NCBI RefSeq assembly: GCF_019801965.1 | Contig: NZ_JAHVIA010000003.1 | Coordinates: 310,001 to 374,000, forward strand | DNA: 64,000 bases | From: Salipiger bermudensis | Lineage (GTDB): Bacteria > Pseudomonadota > Alphaproteobacteria > Rhodobacterales > Rhodobacteraceae | Direction: 5' to 3' | Shown here: positions 57,621 to 64,000 of the stretch, piece by piece | Position numbering within the stretch: position 1 is the stretch's first letter | Layout of the letters: the number at the start of each line of letters is the position of its first letter | Notes under the pieces: model-generated | Told to the model about the DNA's origin: nothing | The model's input: the letters and a program-made list of their open reading frames with translations, nothing else | Database searches by the model: none | Translations under genes and position numbers: made by a program

Positions 57621-58241
57621 TTACATCCGGTCGATGAAGCAGGCCGCTGTGGTGGCGACCTCCTCAGGGGTCTTGTCGCGGCGGAAATATTCGACGAAGC
57701 CATATTCGGGCAGCACCAGGTAGGTGAAGGTCGAGTGATCGACGAGGTAGAACTCGTCGTCGCCGTCCTGCTTCTTGTAATAGGTCCGGTAAGCCTGGCT
57801 CGCGGCCTGGATCTGCTCGGGCGAGCCGGTCAGGCCGATCATCCGCTCATGCACGTTGTGCGCAAAGTCACCAACCGCCTCGGGGGTATCGCGCTCGGGG
57901 TCGATGGTGATGAAGACCGGTGTCACCATCTTGCCCTGCGCCTCGAGCAGGTCGACCGCCTCGGCGTTGCGCACGGTGTCGAGCGGGCAGACATCGGGGC
58001 AGAAGGTATAGCCGAAATAGAGCAGCGTCGGCTCGGTGATGACGTCCTTGTCGGTCACCGTCTCGCCTTGCGCATTCACCAGCTCGAACGGCCCGCCGAT
58101 CTGCCCGGCACCGCCGGCAATGGCCCCCGAGCGGCAGGGCTCGAAGCGGTCGGCCACGTCGGAGGGGCGGGTGACGAACCATATCCCCCCGAGCAAAAGA
58201 GCGAGAACGAGTGCGGCGGCGACGGCGGCGATCCAGCGCAT
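57621..58241 (-). CDS. senC: SCO1/SenC/PrrC copper-binding protein
   Basis: 206-residue periplasmic, membrane-anchored thioredoxin-fold protein that delivers copper to cytochrome c oxidase. One N-terminal helix (WIAAVAAALVLALLLGGIWF), the CuA-delivery site CPDVC (C81, C85) in YFGYTFCPDVCPLD and the ligand H169 in LVDHSTFTYL. The regB-divergent senC-regA order is the Rhodobacter arrangement, where PrrC also tunes RegB signalling. ATG 58241 starts the helix directly. Confidence 0.95.
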   Translation of the reverse strand: MRWIAAVAAALVLALLLGGIWFVTRPSDVADRFEPCRSGAIAGGAGQIGGPFELVNAQGETVTDKDVITEPTLLYFGYTFCPDVCPLDTVRNAEAVDLLEAQGKMVTPVFITIDPERDTPEAVGDFAHNVHERMIGLTGSPEQIQAASQAYRTYYKKQDGDDEFYLVDHSTFTYLVLPEYGFVEYFRRDKTPEEVATTAACFIDRM

Positions 58242-58326
58242 GGAGGAGGTCCCGGAGTTGTTTGCGTATCCTGTGCCGCAGACCTAACAATTGCCCGGGC
58301 CGGATCAAAGAGACGAAAGCGCGCAG

Positions 58327-59718
58327 ATGGGCGAAGAAGACCTGGGATTGCTGGACGAGGACCAGCGCGGCAATTTCATCCGCCTGCGGACCATGATCGT
58401 CCTGCGCTGGGTCGCCATCGGGGGCCAGCTCATCGCCATCTCGGTGGCCCGCCAGCTTTATGAGCTGCAGCTCGAGCTCGGGCTCTGCTACCTCGCGGTG
58501 GGCGTGTCGGTGGCCGGCAACCTGGTCGCGATGTTTGTCTTCCCGGAGAACAAGCGCCTGTCGGAGACCGAGAACACGTTGATGGTCATGTTCGACCTGT
58601 TGCAGCTGTCGTTCCTGCTGTTTCTCACCGGCGGTCTCAACAACCCGTTCTCGATGCTGGTGCTGGCGCCGGTGACGGTCTCGGCCACGGTGCTGTCGCT
58701 GCGCTCGACCATCCTGCTCAACGCCACCGCCTTCGTGCTGGTGACGATCATGGCCTTCGTGCACATCCCGCTGCGCCCGATGAACGGCGAGGTTCTGGAG
58801 CTGCCGCAGGTGTTCATCTTCGGCGAATGGGTGGCGATCTCCATCGCGCTGGTCTTCATCTCGGTCTACGCCCGCCGGGTCACCACCGAGATGAACGCGA
58901 TGTCCGACGCGCTCATCGCGACGCAGATGGCGCTGGGCCGGGCCCAGAAACTCAACGATCTGGGCGGCGTGGTGGCCGCTGCTGCACATGAGCTGGGCAC
59001 GCCGCTGGCCACCATCAAGCTGACCTCCGCCGAGCTGATCGAGGATCTCGACGATCGCCCCGACCAACAGGAGGATGCACGGCTGATCCGCGATCAGGCC
59101 GACCGCTGCCGCGATATCCTGCGCAGCATGGGCCGCGCCGGCAAGGATGACCTGCAGATGCGGCAGGCGCCGCTGACCGAGGTGATCCGCGAAGCCGCCG
59201 AGCCGCATGAGGGGCGCGGCAAGGAGATCGGCATCGAGACCCGGCCCGACCCGGACGATCCGGTGGTGCCGCAGATCCTGCGCCGGCCCGAGGTCATCCA
59301 CGGGCTGCGCAACCTGATCCAGAACGCGGTCGATTTCGCCAGCAGCTCAGTTTGGGTCGAGGCGCTCTGGGATGCCGACAGCGTCACGGTGCGAATTCTC
59401 GATGACGGCGCGGGCTTCCCGTCGCACCTGATCGGGCGGCTCGGCGACCCGCTGCTGCGCCGGCGGCGCAGCGAAGCCGACCGGCGGGCGCGGCCGGAAT
59501 ACGAGGGCATGGGGCTGGGCCTGTTCATCGCCAAGACCCTGCTCGAGCGCAGCGGCGCCGAGCTCAGCTTCGCCAACGCTGCGGAGCCGTCCTCCGGCCG
59601 GGCGCCGGGTCCGAGGACCGGCGCCATCGTCGAGGTGGTCTGGCCCCGCGCCAGCATCGTGCCGCCGGCGAGCCCGGTTGGCACCGGCATGGGCGAGAAC
59701 CAGCCTTTCCGACCGTGA
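58327..59718 (+). CDS. regB: Redox sensor histidine kinase RegB (PrrB)
   Basis: 463-residue membrane kinase paired with RegA. About six N-terminal helices include the quinone-binding heptapeptide GGLNNPF (residues 102-108). The H-box AAAAHELGTPLATIKL places phospho-His at H221, and a conserved redox-active Cys lies at C261 in QADRCRDILRSMG. N and G boxes (NLIQNAVDFA, LDDGAGFP, GMGLGLFIAKTL) complete the ATPase. ATG 58327 is preferred; a TTG at 58291 is possible. Divergent from senC. Confidence 0.96.
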   Translation: MGEEDLGLLDEDQRGNFIRLRTMIVLRWVAIGGQLIAISVARQLYELQLELGLCYLAVGVSVAGNLVAMFVFPENKRLSETENTLMVMFDLLQLSFLLFLTGGLNNPFSMLVLAPVTVSATVLSLRSTILLNATAFVLVTIMAFVHIPLRPMNGEVLELPQVFIFGEWVAISIALVFISVYARRVTTEMNAMSDALIATQMALGRAQKLNDLGGVVAAAAHELGTPLATIKLTSAELIEDLDDRPDQQEDARLIRDQADRCRDILRSMGRAGKDDLQMRQAPLTEVIREAAEPHEGRGKEIGIETRPDPDDPVVPQILRRPEVIHGLRNLIQNAVDFASSSVWVEALWDADSVTVRILDDGAGFPSHLIGRLGDPLLRRRRSEADRRARPEYEGMGLGLFIAKTLLERSGAELSFANAAEPSSGRAPGPRTGAIVEVVWPRASIVPPASPVGTGMGENQPFRP

Positions 59719-59741
59719 ATGCGCGCAGCGTCTCGCAAGCT

Positions 59742-59779
59742 TTAACCTTGGGTTAATCTTGGCTTAACCCGGAGTTAAC
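59742..59779 (+). promoter_or_regulatory. Array of CtrA-type boxes (TTAA half-sites, 11-bp period)
   Basis: TTAA occurs at 59742, 59753, 59764 and 59775, each 11 bp apart, giving three consecutive TTAA-N7-TTAA boxes; the last two are full TTAA-N7-TTAAC. A TATGCT -10-like hexamer follows at 59784. This is the classic binding pattern of the alphaproteobacterial regulator CtrA and precedes the PAS-protein gene. Confidence 0.75.
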
Positions 59780-59827
59780 TCTTTATGCTGTAGCGGTTGA
59801 GCTGGGACAACCTCAGGAATATGCACC

Positions 59828-61321
59828 GTGGTCGAACCAGTGCTTGCTCTCTTCACCGGGCTCGGGGCCGGCGGCGCGGCGTTTCTTGCCGGATGGCTGG
59901 TCAGTCACGCCGGTCGCCGTGCGCCGGAGCCGCCGCCCGGGATGGCGGCGGATGCGCCCATCACGATGGTGCTGCGCGACGGCCTGGTGACCGAGAGCTC
60001 GTCGCAGGCGGATCGCCTGCTCGAGCGCAGCGGTGACGACGCGATCGGCTGGGCCGAGGTCGCCGCCGCGCTGCAGCCGATCTTCGGCACCCTGCCGCCG
60101 GATCTGCTGCACCGCGCGACGAGCCTCGCAGCCGAGCAGGATCCCCAGACCCGGCTCACCGTGATCCCCGAAGACGAGACCGTGCGGCTCATCCTGCGCG
60201 TGCCGCCGCTTCCGGCCGGAGAGGCCTTGCGCCTGCGCAGTCATGAGCCGGAGCTGGCGCGGCTGCGGCGCATCGTGGCGCGCGCCCCGCTCGCCATCTG
60301 GATGACCGACACGGATCATGCGCTGACTTGGAGCAATGCGATCTACGAGGATCTGCGCGCCCAGGTCGGCACCGCGCCCTTCGCGGTGCGCCCGGATCCT
60401 GCGCAGGCGCTGCGCGTCACCCGCACCAGCGTCGGCAGCGTCGAGGCCGAAACGCTGTCGTGGTACGAGGTGCAGTCCTGCCGGCTCTCGGACGGTTGGT
60501 TGCATTACGCCCAGAACATCGACGCGGTGATCGCGGCGGAGACCACGCAGCGCAATTTCCTGCAGACATTGACCCGGATCTTCGCGCATCTGCCGATCGC
60601 GCTCGCGGTATTCGACAAGGAGCGGCGGCTGGTGCTGTTCAATCCCGCGCTGCTCGATCTCACGCAGCTGCCCGCGGATTTCCTGACCGGGCGGCCGAAC
60701 CTGCTCAGCTTCTTCGACATGCTGCGCGACCGGCAGGTCCTGCCCGAGCCGCGCGATTATCGCAGCTGGCGCGACAAGCTCGGCGAGGTCATCGCCGCCG
60801 CCAGCAGCGACCATCATGTCGAGACCTGGTCGCTGCCCTCGGGAGCCACCTACCGGATGACCGGGCGGCCGCATCCTGATGGTGGTATCGCCTTCCTGTT
60901 CGAAGACATCAGCGCCGAGGTGAAGCTCACCCGGCATTTCCGACAGGAGCTCGAGACCTCGCAATCGGTGCTCGACAGTCTCGAGGATGCGATCGCGGTG
61001 TTCTCGCGGCTCGGAACGCTGGCGTCCTGCAATGCCGCCTACCGCGAGATGTGGGGCGCCGATCCGGAGGAGAGCCCTGCCGATCTCGGCATCGGCGAGG
61101 CCACCCGCACCTGGCAGGCGGCGTTCCGGCCAAGCCCGATCTGGTCGGAGCTGCGCGATTTCGTGACGACCCAGCGTGAACGTGCCGCCTGGGATGCGGA
61201 GCTGGTGGATCTCGATGGGCGCAGGCTGCGCTGCCACGCCGAGCCGCTGCCCGGCGGTGCGACGCTGGTGCGCTTCGCCCCGCTCGCCGCGCCGCAGCCG
61301 GAGGCGCTGGCGACAAGCTGA
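59828..61321 (+). CDS. PAS-domain signalling protein without kinase domain
   Basis: 497 residues. An N-terminal hydrophobic helix (LFTGLGAGGAAFLAGWLV) anchors it, followed by about three PAS-like domains: IVARAPLAIWMTDTDHALTW at ~150, FAHLPIALAVFDKERRLVLF at ~255 and VLDSLEDAIAVFSRLGTLAS at ~385. It looks like the sensing part of a histidine kinase, yet it ends without H-box or ATPase. The GTG start lies after the CtrA-box array. tsaE follows 56 nt downstream. Comparable proteins in Rhodobacteraceae are uncharacterised. Confidence 0.8.
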   Translation: MVEPVLALFTGLGAGGAAFLAGWLVSHAGRRAPEPPPGMAADAPITMVLRDGLVTESSSQADRLLERSGDDAIGWAEVAAALQPIFGTLPPDLLHRATSLAAEQDPQTRLTVIPEDETVRLILRVPPLPAGEALRLRSHEPELARLRRIVARAPLAIWMTDTDHALTWSNAIYEDLRAQVGTAPFAVRPDPAQALRVTRTSVGSVEAETLSWYEVQSCRLSDGWLHYAQNIDAVIAAETTQRNFLQTLTRIFAHLPIALAVFDKERRLVLFNPALLDLTQLPADFLTGRPNLLSFFDMLRDRQVLPEPRDYRSWRDKLGEVIAAASSDHHVETWSLPSGATYRMTGRPHPDGGIAFLFEDISAEVKLTRHFRQELETSQSVLDSLEDAIAVFSRLGTLASCNAAYREMWGADPEESPADLGIGEATRTWQAAFRPSPIWSELRDFVTTQRERAAWDAELVDLDGRRLRCHAEPLPGGATLVRFAPLAAPQPEALATS

Positions 61322-61377
61322 ACGAAGGGGCGCGGATCGCTCTTGCACCGGCGGGGCGGGGCGGTATCTTCGCCGCC

Positions 61378-61851
61378 ATGACCTCGCCGCGCGCCGTCCT
61401 CACCCTGACCTCGCCCGAGGCGACCTGTGCCCTCGCCGGAAAGCTGGCGACGCGGCTCTCGCCCGGCGACGTGCTGCTGCTCTCGGGCGGCATCGGGGCC
61501 GGAAAGACCCATTTCGCCCGCTGCCTGATCCACGCCCTGCAAGACGCGCCGGAGGATGTGCCCTCGCCGACCTTCACGCTGGTGCAGGTCTACGACACCG
61601 CCGCCGGCGAGCTCTGGCACGCGGATCTCTATCGCCTCTCCGACCCGGATCAATGCGAGGAGCTCGGCCTCGCCGATGCCTTCGAGACCGCGATCTGCCT
61701 TGTCGAGTGGCCCGACCGGCTCGAGGATCTCGCCCCGGCCGACGCGCTCTCCCTGAGCTTCGACGTCGGCGTAGCGGAGGACAGCCGCGCGCTGGCGCTC
61801 GACTGGAGCGATCCGCGCTGGGCGCCCATCGTGGCGGAGCTGACCGCATGA
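61378..61851 (+). CDS. tsaE: tRNA threonylcarbamoyladenosine biosynthesis ATPase TsaE
   Basis: 157-residue P-loop ATPase needed with TsaB, TsaC and TsaD for t6A at position 37 of ANN-decoding tRNAs. Walker A GGIGAGKTHFARCLI, switch PSPTFTLVQVYD and the ELWHADLYRLSDPDQCEELG region are characteristic. The stop overlaps the amgK start by 4 nt. This tsaE-amgK-murU-addB order is common in Rhodobacterales. Confidence 0.95.
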   Translation: MTSPRAVLTLTSPEATCALAGKLATRLSPGDVLLLSGGIGAGKTHFARCLIHALQDAPEDVPSPTFTLVQVYDTAAGELWHADLYRLSDPDQCEELGLADAFETAICLVEWPDRLEDLAPADALSLSFDVGVAEDSRALALDWSDPRWAPIVAELTA

Positions 61852-62825
61852 CCGATACCTTCCTCGCTGAGGCCGACTGGGCCGATGCCACCGTAGCGCC
61901 GATCGCCGGAGATGCCTCCACCCGCCGCTACACGCGGCTCGCCAAGGGGGCGGAGCGCGCCATCCTGATGGACGATCCCGAGGGCGACACCGCGCTCTTC
62001 GCCCGGCTCTCTCGGCACCTGCGTTCGCTCGGGCTCAGCGCACCAGAGATCTATGCCGAAGCGCCGGGAAAGCTGCTGCTCGAGGATCTGGGCGATGGTC
62101 TGATCGCCCGGCTCGCCAGCGATCCCGGCACAGAAAAGAGGCTCTATCTCGCCGCAACCGACGCGCTGATCGCCCTCCATCGCCACGCGCCGCCGCCGGA
62201 TCTGCTCGAAGCGACGCCGCGAACCCTCGCGGCGATGACCGACCTCGCCTTCACCTGTTATGCCAGCAATGCCGGCCAGACCCCGCAACCCGGCACCGCC
62301 GAGGCCTGCGCCACCGCCTTCGAGCGCGTGCTCGCAGCCCACGCGCCCGATACCGACGTGATGATCCTGCGCGACTATCACGCCGAAAACATCCTCTGGC
62401 TGCCCGAGCGCGAAGGCCGCGCCCGCGCCGGTCTGCTCGATTTCCAGGACGCGCTGCAAGGCCACCGCGCCTATGATCTCGTCTCGCTGATCGAAGACGC
62501 CCGCCGCGATGTTTCCCCCGAGACCGCAGAGGCCGCGATCCGTCACTATCTCGATCAAACCGGCCTGCCCGAGGCCCCCTTCCGCACCGCCCTCGCGGTG
62601 CTCGGCGCGCAGCGCAACCTGCGCATTCTCGGCGTCTTTGCCCGGCTGGCCGCGACCCGGGGCAAGCCCGGCTATATCGACCTGATCCCGCGCGTCTGGG
62701 GCCACCTGCAGGCCGATCTGCGCCATCCGGCCCTTGCGGAGGTCGCCGCGATCCTGCATCCGGCGCTTCCCGCGCCCACGCCCGAGATCCTGCAAAGGCT
62801 GAAATCCCCATGCCCGACGCCCTGA
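61848..62825 (+). CDS. amgK: N-acetylmuramate/N-acetylglucosamine kinase AmgK-like
   Basis: 325-residue APH-fold sugar kinase. IAGDASTRRYTRLAKGA at the start, LLLEDLGDGLIARL, the Brenner motif LRDYHAENILWLPE and GLLDFQDALQGHRAYDL match AmgK, which makes MurNAc-1-phosphate in peptidoglycan recycling. The next gene, murU, performs the following step and overlaps it by 16 nt, which supports the name. The start overlaps tsaE by 4 nt. Confidence 0.88.
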   Translation: MTDTFLAEADWADATVAPIAGDASTRRYTRLAKGAERAILMDDPEGDTALFARLSRHLRSLGLSAPEIYAEAPGKLLLEDLGDGLIARLASDPGTEKRLYLAATDALIALHRHAPPPDLLEATPRTLAAMTDLAFTCYASNAGQTPQPGTAEACATAFERVLAAHAPDTDVMILRDYHAENILWLPEREGRARAGLLDFQDALQGHRAYDLVSLIEDARRDVSPETAEAAIRHYLDQTGLPEAPFRTALAVLGAQRNLRILGVFARLAATRGKPGYIDLIPRVWGHLQADLRHPALAEVAAILHPALPAPTPEILQRLKSPCPTP

Positions 62826-63490
62826 TGCTCTTCGCCGCCGGTTTCGGCACCCGCATGGGCGCCCTGACGGCCGACCGCCCGAAGCCGCTGATCGAGGTGG
62901 CGGGCAAGCCCCTCATCGACCACGCGCTGGACCTGGCCGAGGGGTTCGGCCCGCTGCGCCGCGTCGCCAACGCGCATTACCGTGCCGACCAACTCGAGGC
63001 GCATCTCGCACCCCGCGATGTGGCTGTCTCGCGCGAAGAGCCCGAGATCCTCGACACCGGCGGCGGCCTGCGCCTGGCGCTTCCGCTGCTCGGGGCCGAC
63101 CCGGTCTTTACCCTCAACACCGACGCCGTCTGGTCCGGCCCCAACCCGCTGCGCCTGCTGGCCGAGGCCTGGGATCCCGCGCGCATGGACGCGCTGCTGC
63201 TCTGTGTGCCGCTTGGCAGCGCCATCGGGCGCAAGGGCGGCGGCGATTTCGAGATCGCCCCGGGCGGTCAGCTCCAGCGCGGCGGAGACTTCGTCTATAC
63301 TGGTGCGCAGATCGTCAGGACCGACACGCTTCAGGCTGTATTAGAGCCTGTTTTCTCGCTGAACCTGCTTTGGAACCGGATGGCCGAAGAGGGCCGACTT
63401 TTCGGTCTGCCCTATCCCGGGAAATGGTGCGACGTGGGCCATCCCGAGGGCATCCGCCTCGCCGAAGAGATGCTGGCGACCGATGTTTGA
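62810..63490 (+). CDS. murU: N-acetylmuramate-1-phosphate uridylyltransferase MurU-like
   Basis: 226-residue nucleotidyltransferase. LFAAGFGTRMGALTADRPKP is the signature loop and LIEVAGKPLIDHALDLA the following segment; FTLNTDAVW supplies the metal-binding Asp. MurU converts MurNAc-1-P to UDP-MurNAc, bypassing de novo synthesis and making cells less dependent on MurA. The amgK neighbour supports MurU over a general sugar-phosphate transferase. It overlaps amgK by 16 nt and addB by 8 nt. Confidence 0.88.
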   Translation: MPDALMLFAAGFGTRMGALTADRPKPLIEVAGKPLIDHALDLAEGFGPLRRVANAHYRADQLEAHLAPRDVAVSREEPEILDTGGGLRLALPLLGADPVFTLNTDAVWSGPNPLRLLAEAWDPARMDALLLCVPLGSAIGRKGGGDFEIAPGGQLQRGGDFVYTGAQIVRTDTLQAVLEPVFSLNLLWNRMAEEGRLFGLPYPGKWCDVGHPEGIRLAEEMLATDV

Positions 63491-64000
63491 GCCCTCCGTC
63501 GCCCCCCGCGTCTTTGCCGTCGCGCCCGGCATTGATTTCCCCGAGGCACTGGTCGCGGGGCTCTGCGCGCGCATGCAGGGCCAGCCGCCCGAGGCGATGG
63601 CGCGGGTCGAGCTGATCGTCAACACCACCCGCATGGCGCGGCGCATCCGGCAGATCTTTGATCGCGGCGCGGCAACGCTGCTGCCGCGCATCCGGCTCCT
63701 GAGCAATGTTGCCGACCCGATCGCGCTGGCGCATCTTCCGGCGCCGGTCTCGCCGCTCCGGCGGCGGCTGGAGTTGACGGGGCTGGTCTCGAGCCTGCTC
63801 GATGCGCAGCCCGATCTCGCCCCTCGCACCGCGCTTTTCGATCTCGCCGACAGCCTCGCCACGCTGATGGACGAGATGCAGGACGAGGGCGTCTCGCCCG
63901 AGGATATCGCCGCGCTCGATGTCAGCGACGAGTCCGGCCACTGGCAGCGCGCGCTGAGCTTTCTCAACATCGTGCAACGCTATTTCGACAGCGCCGAGGA
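63483..64000 (+). CDS. addB: Double-strand break repair protein AddB, 5' part only
   Basis: The first 172 residues are visible before the window ends. AddB is the nuclease-helicase-like partner of AddA in recombination repair in alphaproteobacteria. VFAVAPGIDFPEALVAGL, ELIVNTTRMARRIRQIF, TLLPRIRLLSNV and WQRALSFLNIVQRYFDSAE match the N-terminal region. ATG 63483 overlaps the murU stop. The helicase and iron-sulfur nuclease parts lie outside. Confidence 0.85.
   Translation, partial: MFEPSVAPRVFAVAPGIDFPEALVAGLCARMQGQPPEAMARVELIVNTTRMARRIRQIFDRGAATLLPRIRLLSNVADPIALAHLPAPVSPLRRRLELTGLVSSLLDAQPDLAPRTALFDLADSLATLMDEMQDEGVSPEDIAALDVSDESGHWQRALSFLNIVQRYFDSAE

Overview
This is a high-GC bacterial chromosomal segment, almost certainly from an alphaproteobacterium of the family Rhodobacteraceae (roseobacter-type). 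The evidence is gene content and gene order: rsmG-parA-parB next to hemW-rdgB-rph and divergent hrcA-grpE; regB divergent from senC-regA with ahcY nearby; a methyltransferase/comF/grxC block; and tsaE-amgK-murU-addB. No rRNA, tRNA, prophage, insertion sequence or CRISPR array was seen. Coding density is very high, and most operons overlap by 4-10 nt.

Layout. 1-2.1 kb: 3' end of rsmG, then parA and parB, which suggests proximity to the chromosome origin. 2.1-6.4 kb: hemW, rdgB and rph leftward; hrcA and grpE rightward. 6.5-12.5 kb: mutS leftward; maeB and a PfkB-type sugar kinase rightward. 12.5-18.2 kb: exported msrA, an aminotransferase/sulfotransferase-like overlapping pair, a secreted DUF7282-like protein, a DUF1810 protein, argG and a membrane protein. 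18.2-21.9 kb: ilvA, an Hpt protein divergent from a response regulator/PP2C phosphatase, and a Nudix hydrolase. 21.9-30.3 kb: one long rightward run (hslO, Nudix, CCA-adding enzyme, LysE exporter, two-gene ABC exporter, RNA methyltransferase). 30.4-32.7 kb: envelope genes (two L,D-transpeptidases, a CAP-domain lipoprotein, a small exported protein). 32.7-37.3 kb: hemH, methyltransferase, comF, grxC, a MarR regulator, a YCII protein and ubiG. 37.4-42.4 kb: a prolyl aminopeptidase, two unknown genes, an orphan peptide-binding protein and a D-lyxose isomerase-like enzyme. 42.4-46.2 kb: a ~100-bp tandem repeat, hslVU with a heat-shock promoter, a phosphotransferase and a DUF2853 protein. 46.4-53.5 kb: a universal stress protein, a Na+/alanine symporter, a TonB-dependent receptor, a secreted phytase-esterase-like protein and a ketopantoate-reductase-like enzyme. 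53.6-64 kb: ahcY, FkbM methyltransferase, HD hydrolase, GNAT, the RegBA/SenC redox system, a PAS protein behind a CtrA-box array, then tsaE, amgK, murU and addB (cut by the window end).

How genes work together. RegB/RegA/SenC form the global redox switch. HslV/HslU, HrcA, GrpE and Hsp33 are the heat and oxidative stress set. AmgK and MurU make UDP-MurNAc from recycled sugar, while the two L,D-transpeptidases remodel peptidoglycan. The Hpt protein and the response regulator-phosphatase look like one signalling unit.

Most of the window is ordinary core genome. The points most worth a second look are: (i) an aminotransferase and a sulfotransferase-like gene that overlap here and, as I recall, are fused in plants, the aminotransferase lacking the usual PLP-contacting glutamate; (ii) four TTAA half-sites at exact 11-bp spacing upstream of a PAS protein; (iii) a dispersed and locally tandem intergenic repeat family with terminator-like shape; (iv) strong palindromes in front of the Hpt/response-regulator pair, the TonB receptor and a small exported protein; and (v) a pair of unknown adjoining genes, one with C-terminal membrane segments.
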